Source: Oscillospiraceae bacterium
GTDB lineage: Bacteria > Bacillota > Clostridia > Oscillospirales > Ruminococcaceae
Length of the DNA stretch: 12,598 bases
Direction of reading: 5' to 3'
Assembly (NCBI GenBank): GCA_003445125.1
Contig: DLVP01000225.1
Location: 240 to 12,837, forward strand
Shown one piece after another: positions 7,517-12,598 of this stretch. The translations under genes were made by a program, and so were the position numbers. Within the stretch, counting starts at the first letter, position 1; every line of letters begins with the position of its first letter. The notes below the pieces were generated by a model, which saw nothing but the letters and a program-made list of their open reading frames with translations, was not told the DNA's origin and did no database searches.

Positions 7517-7600
7517 TCCTCTGCGGCACGGAGAAAAAAACACGCACAGCCATAGGCTCCCTCCGAGAGGGAGCTGTCGCCGAAGGCGACTGAAGGAGAA
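7517..7600 (+). repeat. ~85-bp repeat unit, copy U3 (intact double hairpin)
   Basis: The leader (CTCTGCGGCACGGAGAAAAA) is followed by two perfect hairpins. Stem 1 is GCTCCCTC/GAGGGAGC (7557-7564 and 7568-7575, loop CGA). Stem 2 is GTCGCC/GGCGAC (7577-7582 and 7586-7591, loop GAA). A purine arm GAAGGAG (7593-7599) follows and resembles the right arm of stem 1. Confidence 0.85.
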
Positions 7601-7640
7601 AGCGAATCTTTCGGTTTTTCGCCGTCTTTCCGTTCCGCAG

Positions 7641-7689
7641 GCTCCTTCCGTCACGCTCACGCGTGACACCTTCCTTCCGGAGGAAGGCA
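7641..7689 (-). repeat. Second double-hairpin element, copy B1
   Basis: Two stems: GTCACGC/GCGTGAC (7650-7656 and 7661-7667, 4-base loop) and CCTTCCT/AGGAAGG (7669-7675 and 7681-7687). Read on the minus strand it has the same plan as the U units: a pyrimidine/purine stem, a short GTCAC-type stem, then a purine arm GGAAGGAG. Confidence 0.8.
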
Positions 7690-7789
7690 ACGGTTGACGA
7701 ATTGCACTGCCGCAAAAATATCTCTCGGCACAATCTAAAACAGCACAGTCTGCGGCGGCAAAAATACGATTCCTTCCGAACCTCAACAC

Positions 7790-7838
7790 CCCTCAGTCAC
7801 CTGCGGCGACAGCTCCCCTCTTTGAAAGAGGGCAGCCT
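7790..7838 (-). repeat. Inverted relative of the U hairpin region, copy I1
   Basis: On the minus strand it reads as AGGCTGCCCTCTT, a loop, AAGAGGGGAGCTGTCGCCGC and so on, which is the U-type double hairpin with a longer first stem (CCCTCTT 7816-7822 / AAGAGGG 7826-7832). The second stem (7796-7801 / 7805-7810) has one mismatch. Confidence 0.8.
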
Positions 7839-7932
7839 ATCGGTGACCGGCTGCGGCGCGAAAAAAACGGCAGTGAAAATCTTTTGTTTTAAAAGCACAG
7901 ACTTTCGGCATTAAAAACCCGGATTTTTTCCT

Positions 7933-8018
7933 TGCTTTCTCTGTGGCACAAAGGAGAAAAAAGCACAAATCAAAGGCTCCCTCCGAGAGGGAGCTGTCGC
8001 GGAGCGACTGAGGGAGAA
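7933..8018 (+). repeat. ~85-bp repeat unit, copy U4 (intact double hairpin)
   Basis: Leader TTTCTCTGTGGCACAAAGGA, then stem 1 GCTCCCTC/GAGGGAGC (7976-7983 and 7987-7994) and stem 2 GTCGC/GCGAC (7996-8000 and 8004-8008). The trailing arm GAGGGAG (8010-8016) is an exact copy of the right arm of stem 1. Confidence 0.88.
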
Positions 8019-8037
8019 TGCGCGACTTTTGCTTTTT

Positions 8038-8097
8038 CGGTTTTAGCAAAAATACACGACCAACATCTTCTCAACCTTGAAGCACCGAAAGCCCGAA
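8038..8097 (+). repeat. Short module C, copy 1 (left of azlC)
   Basis: It begins CGGTTTTAGCAAAAATACAC and matches 9315-9378 at about 83% over the first 41 bases. Most differences are A/G or C/T transitions. Module C thus brackets azlCD in direct orientation. A much weaker third version may follow at about 9840-9900. Confidence 0.6.
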
Positions 8098-8169
8098 AAA
8101 ATTGACTTCCCTCTCGGATGCTCAAGACAAACCTTTCTGCCGATTCCCGTGAAAAGGGCAAAAGAAGCC

Positions 8170-8225
8170 TTAAATAGAATACAAAAAGTTATATATAAAC
8201 GTCTTTATACAAATAGCAATCGCAA
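8170..8225 (+). promoter_or_regulatory. AT-rich leader and probable promoter region of azlCD
   Basis: An AT-rich stretch immediately before azlC, unlike the GC-rich surroundings. It includes the near-palindrome GTTATATATAAAC (8188-8200) and -10-like TATAAA (8194-8199) and TATACA (8206-8211). No convincing -35 was found, so I place the promoter only approximately. The palindrome could be an operator. Confidence 0.4.
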
Positions 8226-8237
8226 TGTGAGGTCTTT

Positions 8238-8939
8238 ATGAAAGAAAAATTCCTTCCCACCTGCCGCGCCGTGCTGCACGCGACACTTCCCGTAATGGCA
8301 GGGTATCTTGTGATGGGCGCCGCCTTCGGCATTCTGCTCGCCGATCGCGGGTTCGGCGTCGGTTGGGCGCTCGGCATGGCGGTGACCGTCTATTCCGGAT
8401 CCATGCAATTCGTCGGTGTCGATCTGCTTTACAATGCGGCGTCCTTGATTTCCGCCGCCATGGTCACGCTTCTGGTCAATGCGCGTTATGCCGTCTACGG
8501 CGTTTCAATGCTCGACCGCTTTTCCTCGCTCGGCAAACTCAAGCCTCTGATGATCTTTTGGCTTACCGACGAGACCTACGCCCTGCTTTGCACGACGCCG
8601 CCCGAAGGAGTCAACAAAAAGCTGTATACGGTGCTGATCGCGTTTTTTGATCATCTGTACTGGATCGTCGGATGCGTGGCGGGTTCGCTTTTGGGACAGG
8701 TGCTGCCTTTTTCCACCGAGGGCATTGATTTCGCCATGACGGCGCTGTTTGTGGTGATTGTGGTCGATCAGTGGCAGGAGGCGAAGGATCATTTCCCGGC
8801 ATTGGCGGGGGCGGGAATTTCGGTTTTGTGTCTGCTGCTGTTCGGCGCGGACGCGTTTCTCATTCCGTCGATGATTGCGATTTCCGCCGCGATCTTGCTG
8901 CGGCAAAACATTCATGACAGGAGGGAACAGCATGAATGA
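8238..8939 (+). CDS. azlC: AzlC family protein, large subunit of branched-chain amino acid exporter
   Basis: 233 residues, normal for AzlC. With AzlD it forms a two-protein membrane exporter for branched-chain amino acids and analogues; some family members move other amino acids. Family signatures visible: an N-terminal segment LPVMAGYLVMGAAFGILL (~15-32), VYSGSMQFV (~53-61), LLVNARYAVYG (~79-89) and FWLTDETYALL (~107-117). Several hydrophobic membrane segments follow, including a run near residues 189-224. The ATG at 8238 has TGAGGT at 8227-8232. It overlaps azlD by 8 bp (ATGAATGA), indicating translational coupling. The pair stands alone between two repeat blocks, with no regulator of the azlB (Lrp) type next to it. 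The exact substrate cannot be read from sequence. Confidence 0.92.
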   Translation: MKEKFLPTCRAVLHATLPVMAGYLVMGAAFGILLADRGFGVGWALGMAVTVYSGSMQFVGVDLLYNAASLISAAMVTLLVNARYAVYGVSMLDRFSSLGKLKPLMIFWLTDETYALLCTTPPEGVNKKLYTVLIAFFDHLYWIVGCVAGSLLGQVLPFSTEGIDFAMTALFVVIVVDQWQEAKDHFPALAGAGISVLCLLLFGADAFLIPSMIAISAAILLRQNIHDRREQHE

Positions 8940-9261
8940 GTTTTGGCATAGCTTTCTGCTGGTTGCTGTCATGTCGGGTGTGACGGCGCTGTTACGCGCC
9001 TTGCCGTTTTTGGTTTTCCACGGCGAAAAGCCGATTCCCGGCTGGGTTACGCGGTTGTCCGTGGCGCTTCCCGCAGCAGTGATGACGATGCTGGTGGTGT
9101 ATTGCTTCCGAAAGGTGAATCTGACGGCAATGCCCTTCGGATTGCCGGAAGTGATTGCCACGGCAACGGTAGTGGGAATACACCTCTGGAAGAAAAATTC
9201 GCTGTTGAGCGTTTTGAGCGGCACAGTGGTGTATATGCTTTTGGTGCAATTGGTGTTTTGA
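8932..9261 (+). CDS. azlD: AzlD family protein, small subunit of branched-chain amino acid exporter
   Basis: 109 residues from the ATG at 8932, preceded by CAGGAGGG at 8918-8925. The reading frame extends upstream into azlC, but this start has the good ribosome site and gives the usual AzlD length. Three to four hydrophobic segments are visible (about residues 5-30, 44-58, 72-83 and 92-109). The N-terminal block ...ALLRALPFLVF is typical of AzlD, where a TRxLPF-like motif is common. It is predicted to be the membrane partner of AzlC and probably needs AzlC for function. A strong terminator follows 16 bp after the stop, so azlCD appears to be a complete two-gene operon. Confidence 0.92.
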   Translation: MNEFWHSFLLVAVMSGVTALLRALPFLVFHGEKPIPGWVTRLSVALPAAVMTMLVVYCFRKVNLTAMPFGLPEVIATATVVGIHLWKKNSLLSVLSGTVVYMLLVQLVF

Positions 9262-9277
9262 AGAAAGAGAACTCACG

Positions 9278-9305
9278 CGGCGCGGCTTTCAGCCGCGCCG
9301 TTTTC
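9278..9305 (+). terminator. Rho-independent terminator of azlCD
   Basis: A perfect 10-bp GC-rich stem, CGGCGCGGCT (9278-9287) and AGCCGCGCCG (9291-9300), with loop TTC, followed directly by TTTTCT. Confidence 0.85.
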
Positions 9306-9314
9306 TGCTGCTTT

Positions 9315-9378
9315 CGGTTTTGGCGAAAATACGCGACCGACATTTTCTCTGCCTTAAAACATTGCTGAAAGTCCGAAA
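9315..9378 (+). repeat. Short module C, copy 2 (right of azlD)
   Basis: It begins CGGTTTTGGCGAAAATACGC and aligns with 8038-8097. It starts just after the azlD terminator, so the azlCD operon sits between two direct copies of this module. Confidence 0.6.
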
Positions 9379-9447
9379 CAAAAAATCAAATCCAAAATCC
9401 ACAGAAAGGCAAAACCGCGGCTTTCGGGTGACTTTCAGTCCCGCGGG

Positions 9448-9495
9448 CTCCTTTCGCCACGCTCGCGCGTGACCCCTTCCTCCCGGAGGAAGGCA
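9448..9495 (-). repeat. Second double-hairpin element, copy B2
   Basis: Stems CACGC/GCGTG (9458-9462 and 9467-9471) and CCTTCCTC/GAGGAAGG (9475-9482 and 9486-9493, loop CCG). The changes relative to B1 keep the second stem paired (8 bp against 7 bp in B1). Confidence 0.8.
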
Positions 9496-9595
9496 ACGGT
9501 TGACAAACTGCACTGCCGCAAAAATATCTCTCGGCACAATCTAAAACAGCACAGTCTGCGGCGGCAAAAATACGATTCCTTCCGAATCCCAACAC

Positions 9596-9644
9596 CCCTC
9601 AGTCGCCTGCGGCGACAGCTCCCCTCTTAAAAAGAGGGCAGCCT
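9596..9644 (-). repeat. Inverted relative of the U hairpin region, copy I2
   Basis: Stems GTCGCC/GGCGAC (9602-9607 and 9611-9616, perfect) and CCCTCTT/AAGAGGG (9622-9628 and 9632-9638, loop AAA). The loop sequence differs from I1 (TGA) while the stem is unchanged. Confidence 0.82.
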
Positions 9645-9740
9645 GCTGATGACCGACTGCGGCGCGCAAAAGAAACGGCAGTGAAAATCTTTCGTTTTAA
9701 AAGCACAGACTTTCGGCATTAAAAAACCGGATTTTTTCCT

Positions 9741-9826
9741 TGCTTTTTCTGTGGCACAAAGGAAAAAATCGCACAAATCAAAGGCTCCCTCCGAAAGGGA
9801 ACTGTCGCGGAGCGACTGAAGGAGAG
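9741..9826 (+). repeat. ~85-bp repeat unit, copy U5
   Basis: Leader TGCTTTTTCTGTGGCACAAA, then a slightly degenerate first stem (TCCCT/AGGGA, 9786-9790 and 9796-9800), an intact second stem GTCGC/GCGAC (9804-9808 and 9812-9816) and the purine arm GAAGGAG (9818-9824). Confidence 0.85.
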
Positions 9827-9950
9827 TGCGCGACCCCCGTTCTTCGTTTTCGTCGTCGGTGCGCAACGGACGTTTTCCGTGCATTTCATGCCGAATGTCC
9901 GCGAAAACAAGCGCGGGCTGTGTCGGAAATGTAAAATATTTCCCCGCCCC

Positions 9951-9979
9951 TTGAAACTGTGGGAGAAATATGGTAAAAT
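9951..9979 (+). promoter_or_regulatory. Sigma-A promoter of the HTH regulator gene
   Basis: TTGAAA (9951-9956), a 17-bp spacer, then TAAAAT (9974-9979). Both boxes match 5 of 6 consensus bases, and TGG precedes the -10 (extended -10). It is the best promoter in the window. Predicted transcription start is near 9986. Confidence 0.8.
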
Positions 9980-10012
9980 AAACTGTAATACCAAAGGAAA
10001 GGATCCGGTTCT

Positions 10013-10600
10013 ATGGACGAACTGAAAAATATTGTCGCCAGCAACCTCATCGAACTGCGGGTCGCATCGGGAATGACCCAGTCTCAGCTGGCAGAAAAAA
10101 TCAACTACTCGGATAAATCGGTGTCCAAATGGGAACGCGCGGAGGCGATTCCGGACGTCGCTGTGTTGAAAAATATTGCCGATGTGTTCGGCGTGACGGT
10201 GGATTACCTCATCACGACGCATGACCGTTGGGAAAAGAAACCGAAAAAAGAAAAACGGATCGTCAGCCGCCGGATGATTATTGCCGTGTCGGTGATGGGA
10301 ATTTGGGCGGCGGCGTTTGTCGCGTTCGTGATTTTGTGGTTGATGGAACGCGTGGTGTGGCAGATTTTTCTGGGCGCGGTGCCTGTGTCGCTGATCACAC
10401 TTCTGGTGCTTCACTCGGTGTTCGGACACGGAAAATATAACTTCTGGATTGTCACGGCGCTGATGCTCAGTGTGCTGAGCTTTGTGTATTTTTTGTTTTT
10501 GCGGTATAATTGGTGGCAGATTTTCCTGCTTGCCGTGCCGTTGGAGTTGGTGATCTTTTTTGGATTCCGCATTTGCAGACCAAAGCCGAAACAGCCCTAA
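10013..10600 (+). CDS. XRE-family helix-turn-helix regulator with four membrane segments
   Basis: 195 residues. Residues ~5-66 are a Cro/cI-type DNA-binding domain: LRVASGMTQSQLAEKI, then SDKSVSKWERAEAIPDVAVL with the usual SVSKWE recognition helix, ending VTVDYLI. A basic linker (74-87, KKPKKEKRIVSRR) leads to four hydrophobic segments (~88-111, 115-136, 144-163, 167-186) and a basic tail. The membrane part contains an internal repeat: VWQIFLGAVPVSLI (115-128) and WWQIFLLAVPLELV (167-180), 52 residues apart. It is predicted to be a membrane-anchored transcription regulator; the signal and target genes are unknown. The ATG at 10013 follows AAAGGAAAGG (9993-10002). It has its own promoter and a strong terminator, so it is a single-gene unit. 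No close named family member is recognised. Confidence 0.85.
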   Translation: MDELKNIVASNLIELRVASGMTQSQLAEKINYSDKSVSKWERAEAIPDVAVLKNIADVFGVTVDYLITTHDRWEKKPKKEKRIVSRRMIIAVSVMGIWAAAFVAFVILWLMERVVWQIFLGAVPVSLITLLVLHSVFGHGKYNFWIVTALMLSVLSFVYFLFLRYNWWQIFLLAVPLELVIFFGFRICRPKPKQP

Positions 10601-10626
10601 AACCGCAGTGTCATGCGGATTCTCTT

Positions 10627-10665
10627 GGGAGTAGAATTGCGATTTTGCAATTCTACTCCCTTTTC
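10627..10665 (+). terminator. Rho-independent terminator after the HTH regulator
   Basis: A perfect 14-bp stem, GGGAGTAGAATTGC (10627-10640) and GCAATTCTACTCCC (10647-10660), with loop GATTTT, followed by TTTTCT. Confidence 0.9.
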
Positions 10666-10732
10666 TACTGTCCAAAACCCATTCGGTAGAGGAAAAACCG
10701 CAGGGCGGAGAGAGGAAGAAAAAAGGAGTAGG

Positions 10733-10761
10733 TTGCGTTCTATGGGGCGCGGGGGTAAAAT
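10733..10761 (+). promoter_or_regulatory. Putative sigma-A promoter of the degV operon
   Basis: TTGCGT (10733-10738), a 17-bp spacer, then TAAAAT (10756-10761). The -35 is weak (3 of 6) and the -10 is 5 of 6. Transcription would start near 10768 and give a leader of about 45 bases, which contains a small GCGC/GCGC hairpin with a seven-A loop (10769-10783). Confidence 0.5.
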
Positions 10762-10813
10762 AAATCATGCGCAAAAAAAGCGCGGTGATTTTTCCGAAAG
10801 AAGGTTTTGTTGC

Positions 10814-11707
10814 ATGAGTTTTATTTTGTCTTGTGAATCCACGGTGGATCTTCCGTTTTCCTATGTTGAAAGCCGCAAGATTCCCGTCCTGTTTTATTCC
10901 TATCTGATGGACGGTCAGACCTACGTTGATGATATGCTCCGTGACAGCGAGGCACTGCCCGCGTTTTACCGCCGATTGAAGGAAGGGCAGATGGCAACCA
11001 CGTCACAAATCAATGAGACGGACTATCTGAACTTTTTTGACGAGCAGCTGCAAAAGGGCGATTTGCTGCACTTGGCGTTCGGGTCGGGAATGACCAATTC
11101 GGTTGCCAATGCGCAGACGGCGGCGGAAAAAATGCGTGAAAAATACCCGAACCGCCGCCTGATCGTGCTGGACTCGCTGGCAAGCTCGTCGGGCTACGGA
11201 ATGCTCGTGGACACGGCGGCGGATATGCGCGATGCGGGCGCGGAGATGGAGGAAATCGAGGCGTGGGTGCTTGCCAACCGCAATCGGGTGCACCACCAGT
11301 TTTACAGCACGGATCTGAAGTACTTCCGCCGCGGCGGAAGAGTTTCGGGACCGGCGGCAATGATCGGTACGATTCTCAATATCTGCCCGCTGATGCACCT
11401 GAACGCCGACGGCAGAATTATCGCCTACGGAAAAGTGCGCGGCAAGAAAAATGCGATCGCCGCAACGGTGAACTGGATGAAAGAACACGCGCAGGGCGGG
11501 GAAAAGTACGACGGAAAGTGCTTCATTTCTCATTCGCACTGCTGGGGAGATGCCGAGGAAACGCGGCGGGAAATTGAAGCGGCGTTCCCGAAACTGCGCG
11601 GCAAGGTGCGGATTTTTGACATCGGCACGATCATCGCCTGCCATACGGGACCCGGCACGGTCGCGGTGTTCTTCATGGGCGATGAGCGCGAGGCGGGGGA
11701 GAAATAG
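10814..11707 (+). CDS. DegV/FakB-type fatty-acid-binding protein, first of two
   Basis: 297 residues from the ATG at 10814, with AAAGAAGG at 10797-10804. The frame stays open 200 bp upstream, but that part crosses the terminator and promoter and has no homology, so the longer start is rejected. DegV proteins bind one fatty acid; as FakB they present it to the kinase FakA for phospholipid synthesis. Visible motifs: CESTVDLP (7-14), ATTSQ (61-65), GSGMTNSVANAQ (90-101), LDSLASSSGYG (119-129), DLKYFRRGGRVSG (167-179) and CHTGPGTVAVFFMG (276-289). The first motif has Glu8 where most relatives have Asp. The second degV gene starts 3 bp after the stop, so both form one operon. No fakA is visible in the window. 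Confidence 0.9.
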   Translation: MSFILSCESTVDLPFSYVESRKIPVLFYSYLMDGQTYVDDMLRDSEALPAFYRRLKEGQMATTSQINETDYLNFFDEQLQKGDLLHLAFGSGMTNSVANAQTAAEKMREKYPNRRLIVLDSLASSSGYGMLVDTAADMRDAGAEMEEIEAWVLANRNRVHHQFYSTDLKYFRRGGRVSGPAAMIGTILNICPLMHLNADGRIIAYGKVRGKKNAIAATVNWMKEHAQGGEKYDGKCFISHSHCWGDAEETRREIEAAFPKLRGKVRIFDIGTIIACHTGPGTVAVFFMGDEREAGEK

Positions 11708-11710
11708 AGC

Positions 11711-12553
11711 ATGATCAGAATTTTTACCGATACTTCCGCGAACCTGCCGTCTGCGCTGATTTCGCGCCACGGTATTGAGGTTGTGCCTTTTTCCTATACG
11801 ATTAACGGCGAACCCGGCACGCTCGAAGGAAAAGCATTTTACGAGGCGATGCGCCAAGGCGCGGAGATTAAAACGTCGATGGTGAACATTGCGACGTTCA
11901 TGACCCCGATGCGCAAAGCACTTGAACGCGGAGAGGACGTGCTGTACATCGGAATGTCGGGCGGAATCAGCGGCACGGCGCACGCGGCGTCGGTGGCAAC
12001 GTCGGAGCTGCGGGAAGAATTTCCCGACCGACGGATTGCTGCGGTGGATACGTTGGCGGCATCGCTCGGCGAAGGGCTTTTGGTGCTGAAAGCGGTCGCG
12101 TGGCGTGATGAGGGAAAGGACTTTTCGGAAATTTGCGAGCGGCTGGAGGACGAAAAGAAACGGATGTGCCAGTACTTCACCGTGGACGACTTAGAGTATC
12201 TCAAACGCGGCGGCAGAATCAGCAAGCTCGCGAGCGTGGTGGGAACGGTGCTGAAAATCAAGCCGATTCTGACTGGCGATCACGAGGGGAAAATTATTCT
12301 CTGCGGCAAGGCACGCGGACGTAAACAGGCGCTGCTGTCGCTTGCGGAGCACGATGAACGCTTGGTGACCGACAAAACGGCGCTGATCGGCATTGCTCAC
12401 GGCGACGACGAGGCGGGCGCGCAGGAACTGCTGGAAATGCTCCGCGAGCGGGGATTTTCGGGCGAGTGCCTGACGGAAATTTACGAGCCGGTCACGGGCT
12501 CCCACGTGGGACCCGGCACGGTGGCACTGTTTTTCATGGGAACGCATAAATAA
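11711..12553 (+). CDS. DegV/FakB-type fatty-acid-binding protein, second of two
   Basis: 280 residues, the usual DegV length. Motifs in order: FTDTSANLP (5-13, with the usual Asp7), KTSMVN (54-59, in the position of the ligand head-group TS motif), GMSGGISGTAHAA (81-93), VDTLAASLGEG (112-122), DLEYLKRGGRIS and the C-terminal HVGPGTVALFFMG. The ATG at 11711 uses GGGGAG at 11696-11701, inside the end of the previous gene. It shares the layout and the GPGTVA(V/L)FFMG ending with its neighbour but is clearly divergent in the first 80 residues, so the two probably prefer different fatty acids. That is an inference from FakB1/FakB2 pairs in other Firmicutes. Confidence 0.93.
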   Translation: MIRIFTDTSANLPSALISRHGIEVVPFSYTINGEPGTLEGKAFYEAMRQGAEIKTSMVNIATFMTPMRKALERGEDVLYIGMSGGISGTAHAASVATSELREEFPDRRIAAVDTLAASLGEGLLVLKAVAWRDEGKDFSEICERLEDEKKRMCQYFTVDDLEYLKRGGRISKLASVVGTVLKIKPILTGDHEGKIILCGKARGRKQALLSLAEHDERLVTDKTALIGIAHGDDEAGAQELLEMLRERGFSGECLTEIYEPVTGSHVGPGTVALFFMGTHK

Positions 12554-12562
12554 GAATAACGA

Positions 12563-12598
12563 ATAAAAACCCCCGCCGACGGAAAAATTTTTCCGTCG
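12563..12598 (+). terminator. Probable terminator after the degV pair, cut by the window edge
   Basis: AAAAACCCCCGC is followed by the perfect 22-base palindrome CGACGGAAAAATTTTTCCGTCG (12577-12598), ending exactly at the window edge. The preceding C-run and A-run suggest that the stem continues with a G-run and a T-run just outside, which would make a bidirectional terminator. That last part is inferred. Confidence 0.6.

Larger units (their letters stand above)
7635..8026 (+). repeat. Long direct repeat, left copy (~392 bp)
   Basis: This segment matches 9441-9834 along its whole length with a constant offset of 1,806 bp, shifting to 1,808 after a 2-bp indel. I count roughly 25-30 differences by eye, about 92% identity. 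It contains the double hairpin at 7641-7689, the inverted element at 7790-7838 and unit U4. The two copies enclose azlCD. Confidence 0.9.
6975..8237. other. Gene-free repeat island between serS and azlC
   Basis: These 1,263 bases hold no reading frame with a good start site or recognisable domain. They are built from related short repeats, listed separately: a perfect 34-base hairpin, four tandem-like copies of a unit of about 85 bp (7228-8018), an inverted relative, and one copy of a second double-hairpin element. Near 7050-7115 a short motif of the form ACCTTCGCTTTGCGGAG occurs twice about 40 bp apart with changes. An 8-bp hairpin lies at 7119-7138. Open frames seen here on both strands follow the repeat copies and are treated as non-coding. 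Confidence 0.75.
9441..9834 (+). repeat. Long direct repeat, right copy (~394 bp)
   Basis: The counterpart of 7635-8026, in the same orientation and with the same order of internal elements (9448-9495, 9596-9644, then U5). The region 9306-9950 holds no convincing gene beyond these repeats. Confidence 0.9.

Noticed and set aside
7319..7555. Plus-strand open frame of 78 codons between U1 and U3
   Set aside because: No ribosome site, no recognisable domain, and it spans decayed repeat unit U2.
7228..7600. Repeats with spacers as a possible CRISPR array
   Set aside because: Units are ~85 bp, irregularly spaced, diverged and partly inverted elsewhere, and there are no cas genes.
10613..10813. 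N-terminal extension of the first degV gene by 67 codons
   Set aside because: It would run through the terminator and the putative promoter, and its peptide has no DegV similarity. The ATG at 10814 aligns with the family start.

Overview
The window looks like an origin-proximal segment of a Clostridia chromosome, probably an Oscillospiraceae/Ruminococcaceae-type gut anaerobe. The class rests on the conserved Firmicutes order mnmE-mnmG-rsmG-noc-parA-parB, perfect Firmicutes parS sites, strong GGAGG-type ribosome binding sites and TTG/GTG starts. The family is only an impression from the GC-rich codon use and the style of the intergenic repeats. In Firmicutes this cluster lies next to oriC and is read away from it, so dnaA/oriC is expected to the left of base 1. 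No oriC or DnaA-box cluster is visible inside the window.

Bases 1-6974 are a compact run of plus-strand housekeeping genes: the 3' end of mnmE, mnmG, rsmG, noc, parA, parB and serS. MnmE and MnmG together modify the wobble uridine of tRNAs, and RsmG methylates 16S rRNA. ParA, ParB and parS form the chromosome segregation system, and Noc is the ParB paralogue that keeps division away from the nucleoid. There are three perfect 16-bp parS sites: one before mnmG and a pair between noc and parA. The residues that set DNA specificity differ between the two paralogues exactly as expected for an NBS-binding Noc and a parS-binding ParB.

Bases 6975-8237 and 9262-10012 hold no convincing gene. They form a modular repeat island. 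Five copies of a unit of about 85 bp (two of them decayed), two inverted relatives, two copies of a second double-hairpin element and a further short module can be recognised by eye. A composite of about 392 bp occurs twice in direct orientation (7635-8026 and 9441-9834, roughly 92% identical). Between the two copies lies the only gene pair of this part, azlC-azlD, a predicted branched-chain amino acid exporter with its own terminator.

Bases 9951-12598 hold a one-gene unit (a helix-turn-helix regulator fused to four membrane segments, with its own promoter and a strong terminator), then a two-gene operon of tandem, divergent DegV/FakB-type fatty-acid-binding proteins. The window ends inside a probable terminator hairpin. 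All recognised genes are on the plus strand, in line with co-orientation with replication. I found no RNA gene, CRISPR array, prophage or transposase. The most unusual part is the repeat island around azlCD.
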